Of a DNA stretch of 64,000 bases, positions 35,241 through 43,391 are shown piece by piece. The notes under the pieces are model-generated. The model did no database searches. It was not told the origin of the DNA and saw only the letters and a program-made list of their open reading frames with translations. The position numbers and the translations under genes are program-made. The stretch lies in assembly GCA_021298815.1 (NCBI GenBank), contig JAJTHE010000002.1, positions 62,001-126,000 on the forward strand. The letters run 5' to 3'. The stretch's first letter is position 1; the number at the start of each line of letters is the position of its first letter. The DNA is from Betaproteobacteria bacterium (GTDB lineage: Bacteria; Pseudomonadota; Gammaproteobacteria; Burkholderiales; CAIKXV01).

Positions 35241-37213
35241 TCCCACCCCCGGGTCTGGCTCTCCGCGAGCGGCCGTTCCTGCTTGCTCGCCTCGAGGTGG
35301 GCGGCCCGGGCCAGGTGCGCCATGCGCACCGGTCCGGCCTCGGCAGCCGCGAAGAACGCGGCGTTGAGCGCGATGTTGCGGATGTTGCCGCCGGCCATCG
35401 GCAGCCGCGCAAGCTTCGCCAGGTCGAGCGGGCCGCGCGGCATCGCCGGCGGGAACGCCCGTGCCCAGATGCGTTCGCGCTGTGCGGCGTCGGGGAACGG
35501 GAACTGCACCACGAAGCGCAGCCGGCGCAGGAAGGCCGGGTCGAGCGCCGCGCGCTGGTTGGAGGTCAGCACGGCGAGACCGCGGTAGGTCTCCATCCGC
35601 TGCAGCAGGTAGCTCACTTCGATGTTGGCATAGCGGTCGTGGCTGTCCTTCACTTCGCTGCGCTTGCCGAACAACGCGTCGGCTTCATCGAAGAGCAGGA
35701 TTGCGCCGGCGTCCTCGGCTGCGTCGAACACACGGGCGAGATTCTTCTCGGTCTCGCCGATGTACTTGCTGACCACGGCGGAGAGGTCGATGCGGTACAG
35801 GTCGAGGTCGAGCTCGCGCGCGATCACTTCGCAGGCCATCGTCTTGCCGACGCCGCTGTCGCCGAAGAACAGCGCGCTCAATCCCAGGCCGCGCTGTCCC
35901 GCGCCGCCGAAGCCCCAGTCGTCGTGCACCGTTATCCGGTGCTGCAACTGGCTCGCGATCAGGCGCAGGGTCTTCATCTGCGCATCCGGCAGTACCAGGT
36001 CTTCCCATCGGGCGGTGGTCTCGACGCGCCGGGCGAGCCCTTCCAGGGCGGGCCGAGACAGCAGGCGGCACTGCGCCGGCAGCGACTGACCCTCGGCGAG
36101 CAGTCGTGCGCGCTGCGCGATGGTGCGGGCGGACAGGCGGTAGCTGGCCGCCACCGCCGGCAGGGAACACCGTACGTCTGCGGCAGCCGCACCGAGGGCG
36201 TCACGCCACAGCGCGAACTGTTCCTCCGTGGCCGGTTTGTCGACGCGCACCAGCATCGCGTCGAGCTCGGCGATCGGCGCGTCGGTGCCGATGAAGACGA
36301 GCGTGCCGCGCAGGTGCGCGACCCAGCGCGCGAGGCTCCGCGCATCGGCAGTCCCGGCGCCTGTGCCAGCGGATGGCCCGGGCTGCGCCCCGGCCTGCGA
36401 GCCCGGCTCCGGTCCGCACGCCCGGGCGTCCACGAACAGCGCGAGGCCGCCGAGCGCGGCTTCGCGCTGCCACAGCGTCGCCAGTGTTTCCTGCTCGGCC
36501 GGCTGCCCCGGAACGTCGCTGGCGCAGAGCCGGCAGGCCGACAGGCCGAGCCTCGCAGCGACCACAGCCGCGAGGTCGGCCTGGCCGTGGGCATCGTTGC
36601 CGTGAAGCATCAGGCAGGGAGACGCCTCGCGCAGCCGGTCGAGTTCCCCGGCGAGCGATGCCGCGAGCGCCGCATGCGTGCCCGACTGCAGCTCTGGCAT
36701 CGGCAGTGGCTGCAGCAGCGGGCGCAGGCGCGCGTCCAAGTCGTCGATGCCGGCCAGTGAATGCAGCACGCGTTCATCGATGCGCAGCGCGGCCTGTGCC
36801 AGCTGCAGCGAGGGGTCGAGCTCGACCAGCCGCCAGCGGCGCAACGGCCCATGGGGGGCGAGGGCGCTCCAGTGCGCGCCGTCGAGCAGGCCCATGGCCA
36901 GCGCGAAGCTCGGTGCGCCATGGCGCGCGGTCTGTACCGCGGCGACCATGCCGGCCAGCGTCGAGTCCATCTCGACGCCGGCGGCGAGCAGCAGCACGTC
37001 GCGCTCGAACGGACTCAGTCCGAACAACTGCGCAATGCGTTCGAACGCCGGCGGCTGATCGTGGGGGGGCGCCGCCACCGCTGCCACGGCGGCTGGCGGC
37101 CTGGAGCCTTCGCCGGGCAGCATCGCCTGCAGGCGTGCGCGCAGGCGCGCGAACTCGGCCGCCAGCGCCTTCTGGTTGGCGTCGAGCCATGCGGGGGCGG
37201 CCGTGTCGTTCAT
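35237..37213 (-). CDS. eCIS AAA+ ATPase
   Basis: 658 residues. Classic AAA domain in the C-terminal third: GDSGVGKT at 451-458 (Walker A), LLFDEAD at 506-512 (Walker B), TSN sensor 1 near 550, and the RRLRFVVQFPFP arginine-finger region. The N-terminal 400 residues form a degenerate extension with the LFGLSPFERDVLLLAAGVE segment that is typical of ATPases in PVC/Afp loci (Afp15/Pvc15). Such ATPases act in assembly or cargo loading; the mechanism is not established. Coupled by ATGA overlaps on both sides. Confidence 0.92.
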   Translation of the reverse strand: MNDTAAPAWLDANQKALAAEFARLRARLQAMLPGEGSRPPAAVAAVAAPPHDQPPAFERIAQLFGLSPFERDVLLLAAGVEMDSTLAGMVAAVQTARHGAPSFALAMGLLDGAHWSALAPHGPLRRWRLVELDPSLQLAQAALRIDERVLHSLAGIDDLDARLRPLLQPLPMPELQSGTHAALAASLAGELDRLREASPCLMLHGNDAHGQADLAAVVAARLGLSACRLCASDVPGQPAEQETLATLWQREAALGGLALFVDARACGPEPGSQAGAQPGPSAGTGAGTADARSLARWVAHLRGTLVFIGTDAPIAELDAMLVRVDKPATEEQFALWRDALGAAAADVRCSLPAVAASYRLSARTIAQRARLLAEGQSLPAQCRLLSRPALEGLARRVETTARWEDLVLPDAQMKTLRLIASQLQHRITVHDDWGFGGAGQRGLGLSALFFGDSGVGKTMACEVIARELDLDLYRIDLSAVVSKYIGETEKNLARVFDAAEDAGAILLFDEADALFGKRSEVKDSHDRYANIEVSYLLQRMETYRGLAVLTSNQRAALDPAFLRRLRFVVQFPFPDAAQRERIWARAFPPAMPRGPLDLAKLARLPMAGGNIRNIALNAAFFAAAEAGPVRMAHLARAAHLEASKQERPLAESQTRGWE

Positions 37214-38532
37214 GCCGGCAGCACGATGCGATGGTCGAAGAACGCGGGCGGCTGCGCGCGGCGATCGACCACCACGCTCTCGATGCCGTCCACCTTCAGC
37301 CGCAGCAACGGCGTTCCGCCGGCCGGCGGTGCGTCCGGAAAGCGGAACTCGATCGACGTGCTGGCCGTGGCGAAGGCTTGCGCGGGGGCTTCGCTGCCAT
37401 CCATCGCGAGCGCGACCTGCTGCCCGGGCAGCACGGCCGGCGTGCAGGCGATCCGGATGCGCAGCAGGTTGCCCGGCTCGCGTACCAGGGCCAGCGGCGG
37501 GAAGCTGGTGATCGCCGGGGCCAGCGCGATCGGCAGTGCATTGCTCAGGCGGGTGAACGGCTCGCCCGGCCGTTGCACGCGAAGCTGCATCGTGTAGATG
37601 CCTGCGGGCAGATCGTCGGGCAGCAGCGGCAGCGTGAAGGCGAGCGCATCGTCGACGCTGCCGGCGGCGACGGGGATGTCCCGCTCCACGCCGAAGCGGT
37701 CGTTGCGCAGCACGATCGAGCGTGCACTGCCGCCGAGGTGGTGGCCGGAGACGTCGACCGTGTCTCCGCCGCGCAGCGTGTTCGGCGTGCCATGGTCGTT
37801 GACGAACAGCGCTTCGAGGGTCGGGAACGGCGGTGTCATGCCGGCGGCCACCACCACCCCGACGTCGCGCCGCAGCGCGGGGTCGAAGCGCCCGCGCGTC
37901 AGCACCGGCAGCGGCGTCACCGTGGCGCGTGGCCGCTCGATCAGCACTACGCTCACCTGGAACGCCGCCGTCGGGCGATAGCGTCCCTGCAGGGCTGACC
38001 ACAGCCGCGACATCTCTTCGCTGTCGAACCCCTCGGGCGTGATCTTCAGCAGCTCGACCTGGTCCGCGAGGTCGGCGGCGCGCAAGGCCTGGAACACGCT
38101 GGGCAGGATGGAGCCGGTCACCGGCGAAGGCTGCAATGCTGTGCGGATCGATTCCCGGGTCAGCACCGGCGTCTCGTGCAGCATCAGCAGGCCGTAGCCG
38201 AGCAGCACCTCGGCATGCAGTTCCTCCGTGCCGTAGGCGGTGAGCAGGTAGTGCAGGTCCAGCGCGAGCGGCGGGGTCTTCACGCGACGGCCGGCTGCAT
38301 CGTGCGAGGGCAGGGCGCTGTTGCGCCAGGCCGCGTTGTGGCTCACGCGGTGCAGGAACAGGTTGATGCGCGGTCCTGCCTGCGGTCCGTCGAGCGGTAC
38401 CCGGTCCGGCGGCAGCGCGGATATCGCCACGCCCGCGCCCAGCGCATCGACCATCTGGTGTTCGACCACGCCGGTGTCGAGCAGGTCCTTCAGGACGGCG
38501 GTCACGCCGGCGATGGCCAGGGCATTGCTCAT
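37210..38532 (-). CDS. eCIS cap/terminator protein, Pvc16-like (DUF4255)
   Basis: 440 residues. The first 190 carry the Pvc16 N-terminal domain: INLFLHRVSHNAAWRNSALP, LALDLHYLLTAYG, HAEVLLGYGLLMLHETPVLTR. The family forms the cap that ends the sheath and tube. The remainder, from about residue 230, looks like two Ig-like/IPT-type beta domains (GDTVDVSGHHLGGSARSIVLRN), which would decorate the distal end. Overlap ATGA on both sides. Confidence 0.88.
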   Translation of the reverse strand: MSNALAIAGVTAVLKDLLDTGVVEHQMVDALGAGVAISALPPDRVPLDGPQAGPRINLFLHRVSHNAAWRNSALPSHDAAGRRVKTPPLALDLHYLLTAYGTEELHAEVLLGYGLLMLHETPVLTRESIRTALQPSPVTGSILPSVFQALRAADLADQVELLKITPEGFDSEEMSRLWSALQGRYRPTAAFQVSVVLIERPRATVTPLPVLTRGRFDPALRRDVGVVVAAGMTPPFPTLEALFVNDHGTPNTLRGGDTVDVSGHHLGGSARSIVLRNDRFGVERDIPVAAGSVDDALAFTLPLLPDDLPAGIYTMQLRVQRPGEPFTRLSNALPIALAPAITSFPPLALVREPGNLLRIRIACTPAVLPGQQVALAMDGSEAPAQAFATASTSIEFRFPDAPPAGGTPLLRLKVDGIESVVVDRRAQPPAFFDHRIVLPA

Positions 38533-39302
38533 CCTCGGCCCCCGGGTGTGCCACGCAGGTACTCGGACAGCGGTACCGTCGCCTTCGCGCGGACCGCGGG
38601 GCGGCTGCCTGCGGCAGGCACATGGGCCACGAGGTCGATACGGCCGATGGTCACATGGACCACTGGCTCGGACGTGGCCACCGAGGCGCCGTCAGCGGTG
38701 GCGCGTGCATCCCCGCGTGGCTCATCGCGTGCGCCATTGCGCAGCCCTGCGCGCGAATCCGTGCGTGGCCGAGATGCCGACAGCCGGTCCACCTCGGTGC
38801 GGCGCAGCGAGGGCGCGCGCAGCAGCAGGGCATCTGCACCCGCCGCATCGATCGACCGGACCGGCGCGCCTTCATCGTCCGGTCCGCCCCCGACGTGCCG
38901 TGCGCGATCGGCGGTCGAGGACTGCAACCGTACCGGAGCACCGGCGACGGCGACCTGCGCGCCCTGTCGCGCCGCTGCGCCGTCCACGGGCAGATCGCCG
39001 CGGCTGTCGTGCATCCGCGCTGCCACGGCAGCAGGCGCGGTCGCGGCCGCAGCGCGCATCGATCGCCTCGCCACGCGCCGTGCGGAGTACCCGTCGGGAT
39101 CCCGCTCGGAGGCTTCGGCAAGGGCGCGCGACCGGTCCGGGTCCCACGTTCCCGGTTCCTCGCTGCCGGCCATCTCTCCCCCGGCATCGACGCCCGGTCC
39201 GAAGGGCGTTCCCACCCAGGCGGGTGCAGGTTGCACGCGCACCACCGGACCCGCCGGGGTGTCCGAGGCATGGCCGAGAAGGCGCTGCAGGAAGCCGCTC
39301 AT
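38529..39302 (-). CDS. eCIS protein with a long disordered linker
   Basis: 257 residues. A short folded start (SGFLQRLLGHASD, VVRVQPAPAW) and a conserved end (VVHVTIGRIDLVAHVP, the VxVTIGRIxV motif typical of these operons) are joined by roughly 170 residues of Ala, Arg, Asp, Gly and Pro with little order (for example RDEPRGDARATADG). Codon position bias remains typical, so it is translated. The role is unknown; position between the zinc-ribbon protein and the cap gene suggests a particle-associated factor rather than an enzyme. Confidence 0.7.
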   Translation of the reverse strand: MSGFLQRLLGHASDTPAGPVVRVQPAPAWVGTPFGPGVDAGGEMAGSEEPGTWDPDRSRALAEASERDPDGYSARRVARRSMRAAAATAPAAVAARMHDSRGDLPVDGAAARQGAQVAVAGAPVRLQSSTADRARHVGGGPDDEGAPVRSIDAAGADALLLRAPSLRRTEVDRLSASRPRTDSRAGLRNGARDEPRGDARATADGASVATSEPVVHVTIGRIDLVAHVPAAGSRPAVRAKATVPLSEYLRGTPGGRG

Positions 39303-40003
39303 CCAGCCAGCCTGCGCAGATAGTGCCGGCGCCGCGCCTGCGGTACCGCAAGCACCTCGTGCTCCGACCAGCCGTAGGCACTGGCCAGCAGATGGACTTC
39401 GTCGAGGACCTGGCGAGCCTGGCGCGAGACATCCGACCAGAACGTTCCGGCGATGTCGAACGACGCGGTGAACGCCACGCCGCAAGCCTGGCAAGCGAGC
39501 GCGATGTCGACCAGCGCGGCCGGATCGGTGGCGGCCATCGCCGTGTCGAGCTCATCGAGCGCAGCCTCGTCGATCGGCGTATCGCCGTGCAGCCGGCAAC
39601 GCAGCGCGAGCGCGAGCCGCGGCCGGGGCTGCCCCAAGGCCGCCGCTATGTCCTGGCTGTTCGGCAGGCGGTAGCTGCCGCTGCTGCAGGCCACGACCAC
39701 ATCGCGTGCGGCCGGTACCAGCGACGCCGAAAGCGCATCGAGGTCGAGCGGGAAAGCCAGCCGCTCGCCGCAGACGGGGCAGTCCACGGTGGCTTCGCAG
39801 TGCGTGCCGAAGCGGCGCATGCGCTCGCGCAGCAGCCGAACGTCCCGCTCGCCGATCGGCAGCGCGGACAGGTCTTCGTCCGGCCGCGCCGCGCCGGTGC
39901 CCCTGAGAAGCAGCAGTGCGCGGTCGAGGCCCTGGCAGTTCGATCCGGCCTCCCAGAGATCGAGCAGTGCCGTGTCGTCCATCGCCGCAGCCTGGATCGT
40001 CAC
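39299..40003 (-). CDS. eCIS zinc-ribbon protein, possible hub-assembly factor
   Basis: 234 residues if the GTG at 40003 is used, which gives a GTGA overlap with the tube gene as elsewhere in the operon; the ATG at 39982 would give 227. Counted from that ATG, two CxxC pairs, CPVC at 68-71 and CQAC at 164-167, should bind one zinc across about 90 residues. The ending (LASAYGWSEHEVLAVPQARRRHYLRRL) is the pattern seen in small phage proteins needed for baseplate hub assembly. I could not place it in a family with certainty. Confidence 0.7.
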   Translation of the reverse strand: MTIQAAAMDDTALLDLWEAGSNCQGLDRALLLLRGTGAARPDEDLSALPIGERDVRLLRERMRRFGTHCEATVDCPVCGERLAFPLDLDALSASLVPAARDVVVACSSGSYRLPNSQDIAAALGQPRPRLALALRCRLHGDTPIDEAALDELDTAMAATDPAALVDIALACQACGVAFTASFDIAGTFWSDVSRQARQVLDEVHLLASAYGWSEHEVLAVPQARRRHYLRRLAG

Positions 40004-40524
40004 GCAGGTTCGCTGAAGCTCGGCTCGGACGGTTCGGAGACGTCGTAGTCGCGCTCCCAGCCTTCGTTCTCGAGCTTGAGGCTCTGGATGGCCACCGCAT
40101 TCGCGTTCGCATCGAGGTCGGGCAGCGCCTGGTACTCGCTGACCCAGCAGCGGTAGATCCGGTAGGCGAGCACCAACTGGCCGGCCTCGTTGTAGACCTC
40201 GAGAATCAGGTCCTTGCGGAAGTCCTTCAGCGACACTTCGCTGCCCAGCCCGGAACCGAAGTTCCAGACCTTGTTCGCCCATTTCTCGAACTCGGTGTCG
40301 TGGGTGACGCCGCGCTCCAGGGTGATGCCTTCGAACTTCGTTCGGCCCGGGCTCTTGCGCCCGGTCGAGGGATCGCCGCCCTCGCGATGCTCGACCACCT
40401 CGGTGCTGCGCTTGAGCGCCGACACCTTACTCACGCCGGCCACGTAGCGGCCTTCCCACTTCACCCGGAACTTGAAGTTCTTGTAGGGGTCGAAGCGCTG
40501 CGCATTCACCGAGAACTGTGCCAT
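40000..40524 (-). CDS. eCIS inner tube protein (T4 gp19-like)
   Basis: 174 residues. KNFKFRVKWEGRYVAGVSKVSALKR and EHREGGDPSTGRKSPGRTKFEGITLERGVTHDTEFEKW are the standard Hcp/gp19-type tube signatures in eCIS. The C-terminal 15 residues (SEPSEPSFSEPA) are an added Ser/Pro/Glu tail. ATG at 40524 with GGAGGAGCAGG upstream, the strongest ribosome binding site of the operon, as expected for a high-copy subunit. Only one tube gene is visible in the locus. Confidence 0.93.
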   Translation of the reverse strand: MAQFSVNAQRFDPYKNFKFRVKWEGRYVAGVSKVSALKRSTEVVEHREGGDPSTGRKSPGRTKFEGITLERGVTHDTEFEKWANKVWNFGSGLGSEVSLKDFRKDLILEVYNEAGQLVLAYRIYRCWVSEYQALPDLDANANAVAIQSLKLENEGWERDYDVSEPSEPSFSEPA

Positions 40525-40547
40525 GGACCTGCTCCTCCGGGTTCGGG

Positions 40548-42086
40548 TCAGACTGCGATGTCGCCGGCGATCTGCTGGATGCGAAGCACGACGAACTCCG
40601 CTGGCTTGAGCGGCGCGAAGCCGACATGGATGTTCACGATGCCGTTGTCGATGTCGTTCTGCGTCGTCGTTTCGCGGTCGCACTTCACGAAGTACGCTTC
40701 GCGCGGCGTACGCCCCTGGAAGGCGCCCTGGCGGAACAGGTTGTTCATGAACGCGCCGATGTTCAGTCGGATCTGCGCCCAGAGCGGCTCGTCGTTCGGC
40801 TCGAACACCACCCATTGCGTGCCGCGGTACAGGCTCTCCTCGATGAACAGCGCAGTGCGCCGTACCGGGATGTACTTCCATTCGGAACCGCGGTCGTTCT
40901 GTCCGTGCAGGGTACGCGCGCCCCACACCACGTTCCCGTAGACCGGCAGCGTACGCAGGCAGTTGATGCCGAGCGGATTGAGTTGTCCGTTCTGCGGGTC
41001 GCTCAGGCGCAGCGACAGGCCGACGGCGCCGGTCAGGCTGGCATCGCTGCCGGCCGGCGCCTTCCACACGCCGCGGCTGCCGTCGGTGCGGGCCATCACG
41101 CCGGCGACGAAGCCGCAGGGCGGGAAATCGCGCACCACGCCGCCCTGTGCCGGGTCGACCGCGCGTGCCCACGGGAAGAAGACCGCGGAGAACAGGCCGT
41201 CGCTGCCGGTGAGCCCCGCGGTCCCGGCGGAGGCCATCGACGCGACGGTGGCATCCGGATCGGCATCGACGATCAGGAACGCACGCCGCCGCCGGCATTC
41301 GGCCTGCAGCGAAGCCAGCGTAGCCGCGTGCACGAGGCCGGGCACGCAGACCAGGTTGAACAGGTCGAGGCGATCGGTGATCGAGCCCACGCCGAAGCGT
41401 GCGAGCAGCGCGGTCCGGAAGTCGTTGTCGGCCGGGGACAGCACGGTGCCGTCGACGCCGGCGCGGGTGGCCGCGGCGACCACCGGGGCCGGCGCACCCT
41501 GCGCGGCCGTGTTGCCGAGGAAGACCGTCTGGTCGGCCGGCGCCGCCGCTGCGCTGGTGGCGGTGATCCGGATGATGCCCGAGCGCGCATTGACGATATT
41601 CGACGGGAAACGCGCATCGTTGGCGGCGAGGCTGAGGTTCTCGTAGGTCTCGACGATCGCATCGTTGGCATCGCCGTCGAGGATGTCGAGGCGGAATCGG
41701 CCGGCATCGGGCGCGGCGCGCCGGGTGGTTCGCACCTTGTAGCGGTTGGCCCACGCGCCTGTCGATCGGGCATCGACGGTGATGTTCGCTCCGATCGCGG
41801 CCTGCGCGGCGACCGCATCGGCCGCGGCGATGCGCAGCACATAGGTGTCGCTGCCGCCGTTGTCGAAGAACTGCCTGACCGAGTAGGCGAGCAGCGATCG
41901 CGGGTCGAGGCCGCCGAAGGCGCGTTCGAACTCGGTGAAGTTATTCACTCGTACCGCTTCGTCGGTGGCGCCCCGGGCCGACCAACCTGCAAACAGCGCG
42001 ATCGAGGTCGACACGCCGGCGATGCTGCGCACGCCGCTCGAGACTTCTTCGATGTAGACCCCGGGGTAACTGACTGCGACGGTCAT
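40548..42086 (-). CDS. eCIS contractile sheath protein
   Basis: 512 residues. Begins AVSYPGVYIEEVSSGVRSIAGVSTSIALFAGWSARG, the invariant start of phage and eCIS sheath proteins (handshake arm), and ends with the inner domain INIGAFMNNLFRQGAFQG, REAYFVKCDRETTTQNDI and HVGFAPLKPAEFVVLRI. AGGAG lies ten nucleotides before the ATG at 42086. First gene of the operon and only sheath gene, whereas Afp/PVC have two to three. Confidence 0.95.
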   Translation of the reverse strand: MTVAVSYPGVYIEEVSSGVRSIAGVSTSIALFAGWSARGATDEAVRVNNFTEFERAFGGLDPRSLLAYSVRQFFDNGGSDTYVLRIAAADAVAAQAAIGANITVDARSTGAWANRYKVRTTRRAAPDAGRFRLDILDGDANDAIVETYENLSLAANDARFPSNIVNARSGIIRITATSAAAAPADQTVFLGNTAAQGAPAPVVAAATRAGVDGTVLSPADNDFRTALLARFGVGSITDRLDLFNLVCVPGLVHAATLASLQAECRRRRAFLIVDADPDATVASMASAGTAGLTGSDGLFSAVFFPWARAVDPAQGGVVRDFPPCGFVAGVMARTDGSRGVWKAPAGSDASLTGAVGLSLRLSDPQNGQLNPLGINCLRTLPVYGNVVWGARTLHGQNDRGSEWKYIPVRRTALFIEESLYRGTQWVVFEPNDEPLWAQIRLNIGAFMNNLFRQGAFQGRTPREAYFVKCDRETTTQNDIDNGIVNIHVGFAPLKPAEFVVLRIQQIAGDIAV

Positions 42087-42163
42087 CGGCGGCTCCTGAA
42101 GGTCAGTGTCCCGTGCGGGATACGAGTGGCGCGTCGGCGTGCGACGCGTGCGCGGCATACGGA

Positions 42164-42192
42164 AACCTACTCGCGCGTGCGGCACCGGTCAA
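42164..42192 (-). promoter_or_regulatory. Candidate sigma70 promoter of the eCIS operon
   Basis: On the minus strand TTGACC (42192-42187), a 17-nt spacer, then TAGGTT (42169-42164): five of six matches at -35, three of six at -10. Transcription would begin near 42157 and leave about 70 nt of leader before the sheath ATG. It is the best promoter match between the upstream Bug gene and the sheath gene. Confidence 0.5.
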
Positions 42193-42245
42193 TACGCATC
42201 TGGCGGGATTCGGTTCGTCGCGGGACGGGCGCATTCCATGCGTAC

Positions 42246-42269
42246 CCTGCGGCGACGTGTCGCCGCAGG
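42246..42269. terminator. Perfect 11-bp palindromic hairpin between the Bug gene and the eCIS operon
   Basis: CCTGCGGCGAC, GT, GTCGCCGCAGG: two perfect 11-bp arms. It lies 28 nt after the stop of the Bug gene at 42298 and before the eCIS promoter, where a terminator insulating the operon is expected. No U-tract follows, and perfect symmetry would also suit a dimeric regulator's operator. Confidence 0.45.
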
Positions 42270-42297
42270 CGCGCGATGAAGCGGTGCTAGACGGCGC

Positions 42298-43293
42298 TCA
42301 GTCCGCCTTGATGCCCGTCGCCTTCACCACCTTCGTCCACTTCGCGATGTCCTCGCGGATCACCTGCGCGAAGCGGGCGGGGGAACTGGCCACGATGTCG
42401 GTGCCCTGGCGCAGCAGGTTGTCGCGCACGTCCGGCACCTGCACCGAACGCACGAGCTCGGCGTGCAGGCGGTCGACAACCGCGGCCGGCGTGCCGGCGG
42501 GCGCGAGCAGCCCGTACCAGGCAACCGAATCGTAGCCCTTCAGTCCGGACTCGTCGACGGTCGGCACGTCGGGCAGCATCGGCGAGCGCGCCAGCGTGGC
42601 CACCGCGAGCGGGCGCAGCTTGCCGGCCTTGACGTGCGGCAGCGCGATCAGCAGCGTGGTGAACGTGAGCTGCGCCTCGCCGGTGATCATGCCGATGATC
42701 GAGGCCGGCGCACCCTTGTAGGGCACATGGGTCATCTTCACCCCGGCCATCGTGTTGAACAGCTCGGCGGACAGGTGCGCCGGAGTGCCGTTGCCGACCG
42801 ACGCGTAATTGATCTCGCCGGGCCGCTTGCGTGCCAGGGCGACCAGTTCGCCGACGCTCTTCGCCGGCAGCGACGGGTGCACGACCAGGATGTTGGGCAC
42901 CGTCGCGATCAGCGAGATCGGGGCGAACGCGCGTTCAGTGTCGTACGAGAGGTCGCGGTACAGGGTGGCATTCATCGCATGGCTGGCGAAGGCGGCGAGC
43001 AGCACGTGGCCATCCGGTGCGGCGCGCGCGACTACCTCGGTGCCCACGGTGCCGCCGGCGCCGGAGCGGTTCTCGATCACGATCGGCTGTGCGAGCGACT
43101 CGCTCATCCGGGGCGCGACGATGCGCGCCACCGTGTCGATGCCGCCACCCGCAGGGAACGGCACGACCATGCGGATCGGTTTCGACGGCCAGGCCTGCGC
43201 GGCTGCCGGGGCGGGCAGCGCGAGGATGCCGACCAGCGTGGCGGCGGCGAGGTTCACGGTTGCGAGGACGTTCGACAGCGGGCGGAAAGGCAT
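42298..43293 (-). CDS. Bug/TctC-family substrate-binding protein
   Basis: 331 residues; signal peptide (NLAAATLVGILALPAPAAAQAW). MVVPFPAGGGIDT, IVIENRSGAGGTVG, PDGHVLLAA, LSYDTERAFAP, INYASVGNGTPAH and HVPYKGAPA follow in the normal order. It is read in the same direction as the injection-system operon but separated from it by the palindrome and a new promoter. The divergent-looking spacer to the MocR gene is only about 98 nt. Confidence 0.94.
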   Translation of the reverse strand: MPFRPLSNVLATVNLAAATLVGILALPAPAAAQAWPSKPIRMVVPFPAGGGIDTVARIVAPRMSESLAQPIVIENRSGAGGTVGTEVVARAAPDGHVLLAAFASHAMNATLYRDLSYDTERAFAPISLIATVPNILVVHPSLPAKSVGELVALARKRPGEINYASVGNGTPAHLSAELFNTMAGVKMTHVPYKGAPASIIGMITGEAQLTFTTLLIALPHVKAGKLRPLAVATLARSPMLPDVPTVDESGLKGYDSVAWYGLLAPAGTPAAVVDRLHAELVRSVQVPDVRDNLLRQGTDIVASSPARFAQVIREDIAKWTKVVKATGIKAD

Positions 43294-43391
43294 CGGGCGA
43301 GGTTCCTTTGCTTGGGGATTTCCCCCATTGTAGTGCGTGCGTGCCACCGCTCGGCGGCCCGACGGCCCGCACCCGGCGCGCGGCACGGTCG

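Noticed and set aside
35237-38623. 1128-codon frame fusing the ATPase with an upstream extension
   Set aside because: The upstream part is the out-of-frame shadow of the Pvc16-like gene; the ATPase starts at 37213 with an ATGA overlap.
19012-42086. Interpretation as a prophage or type VI secretion system
   Set aside because: No capsid, terminase, portal, integrase or lysis genes and no TssJLM; the ATPase plus Pvc16, CIS tube and DUF4157 proteins define an eCIS.
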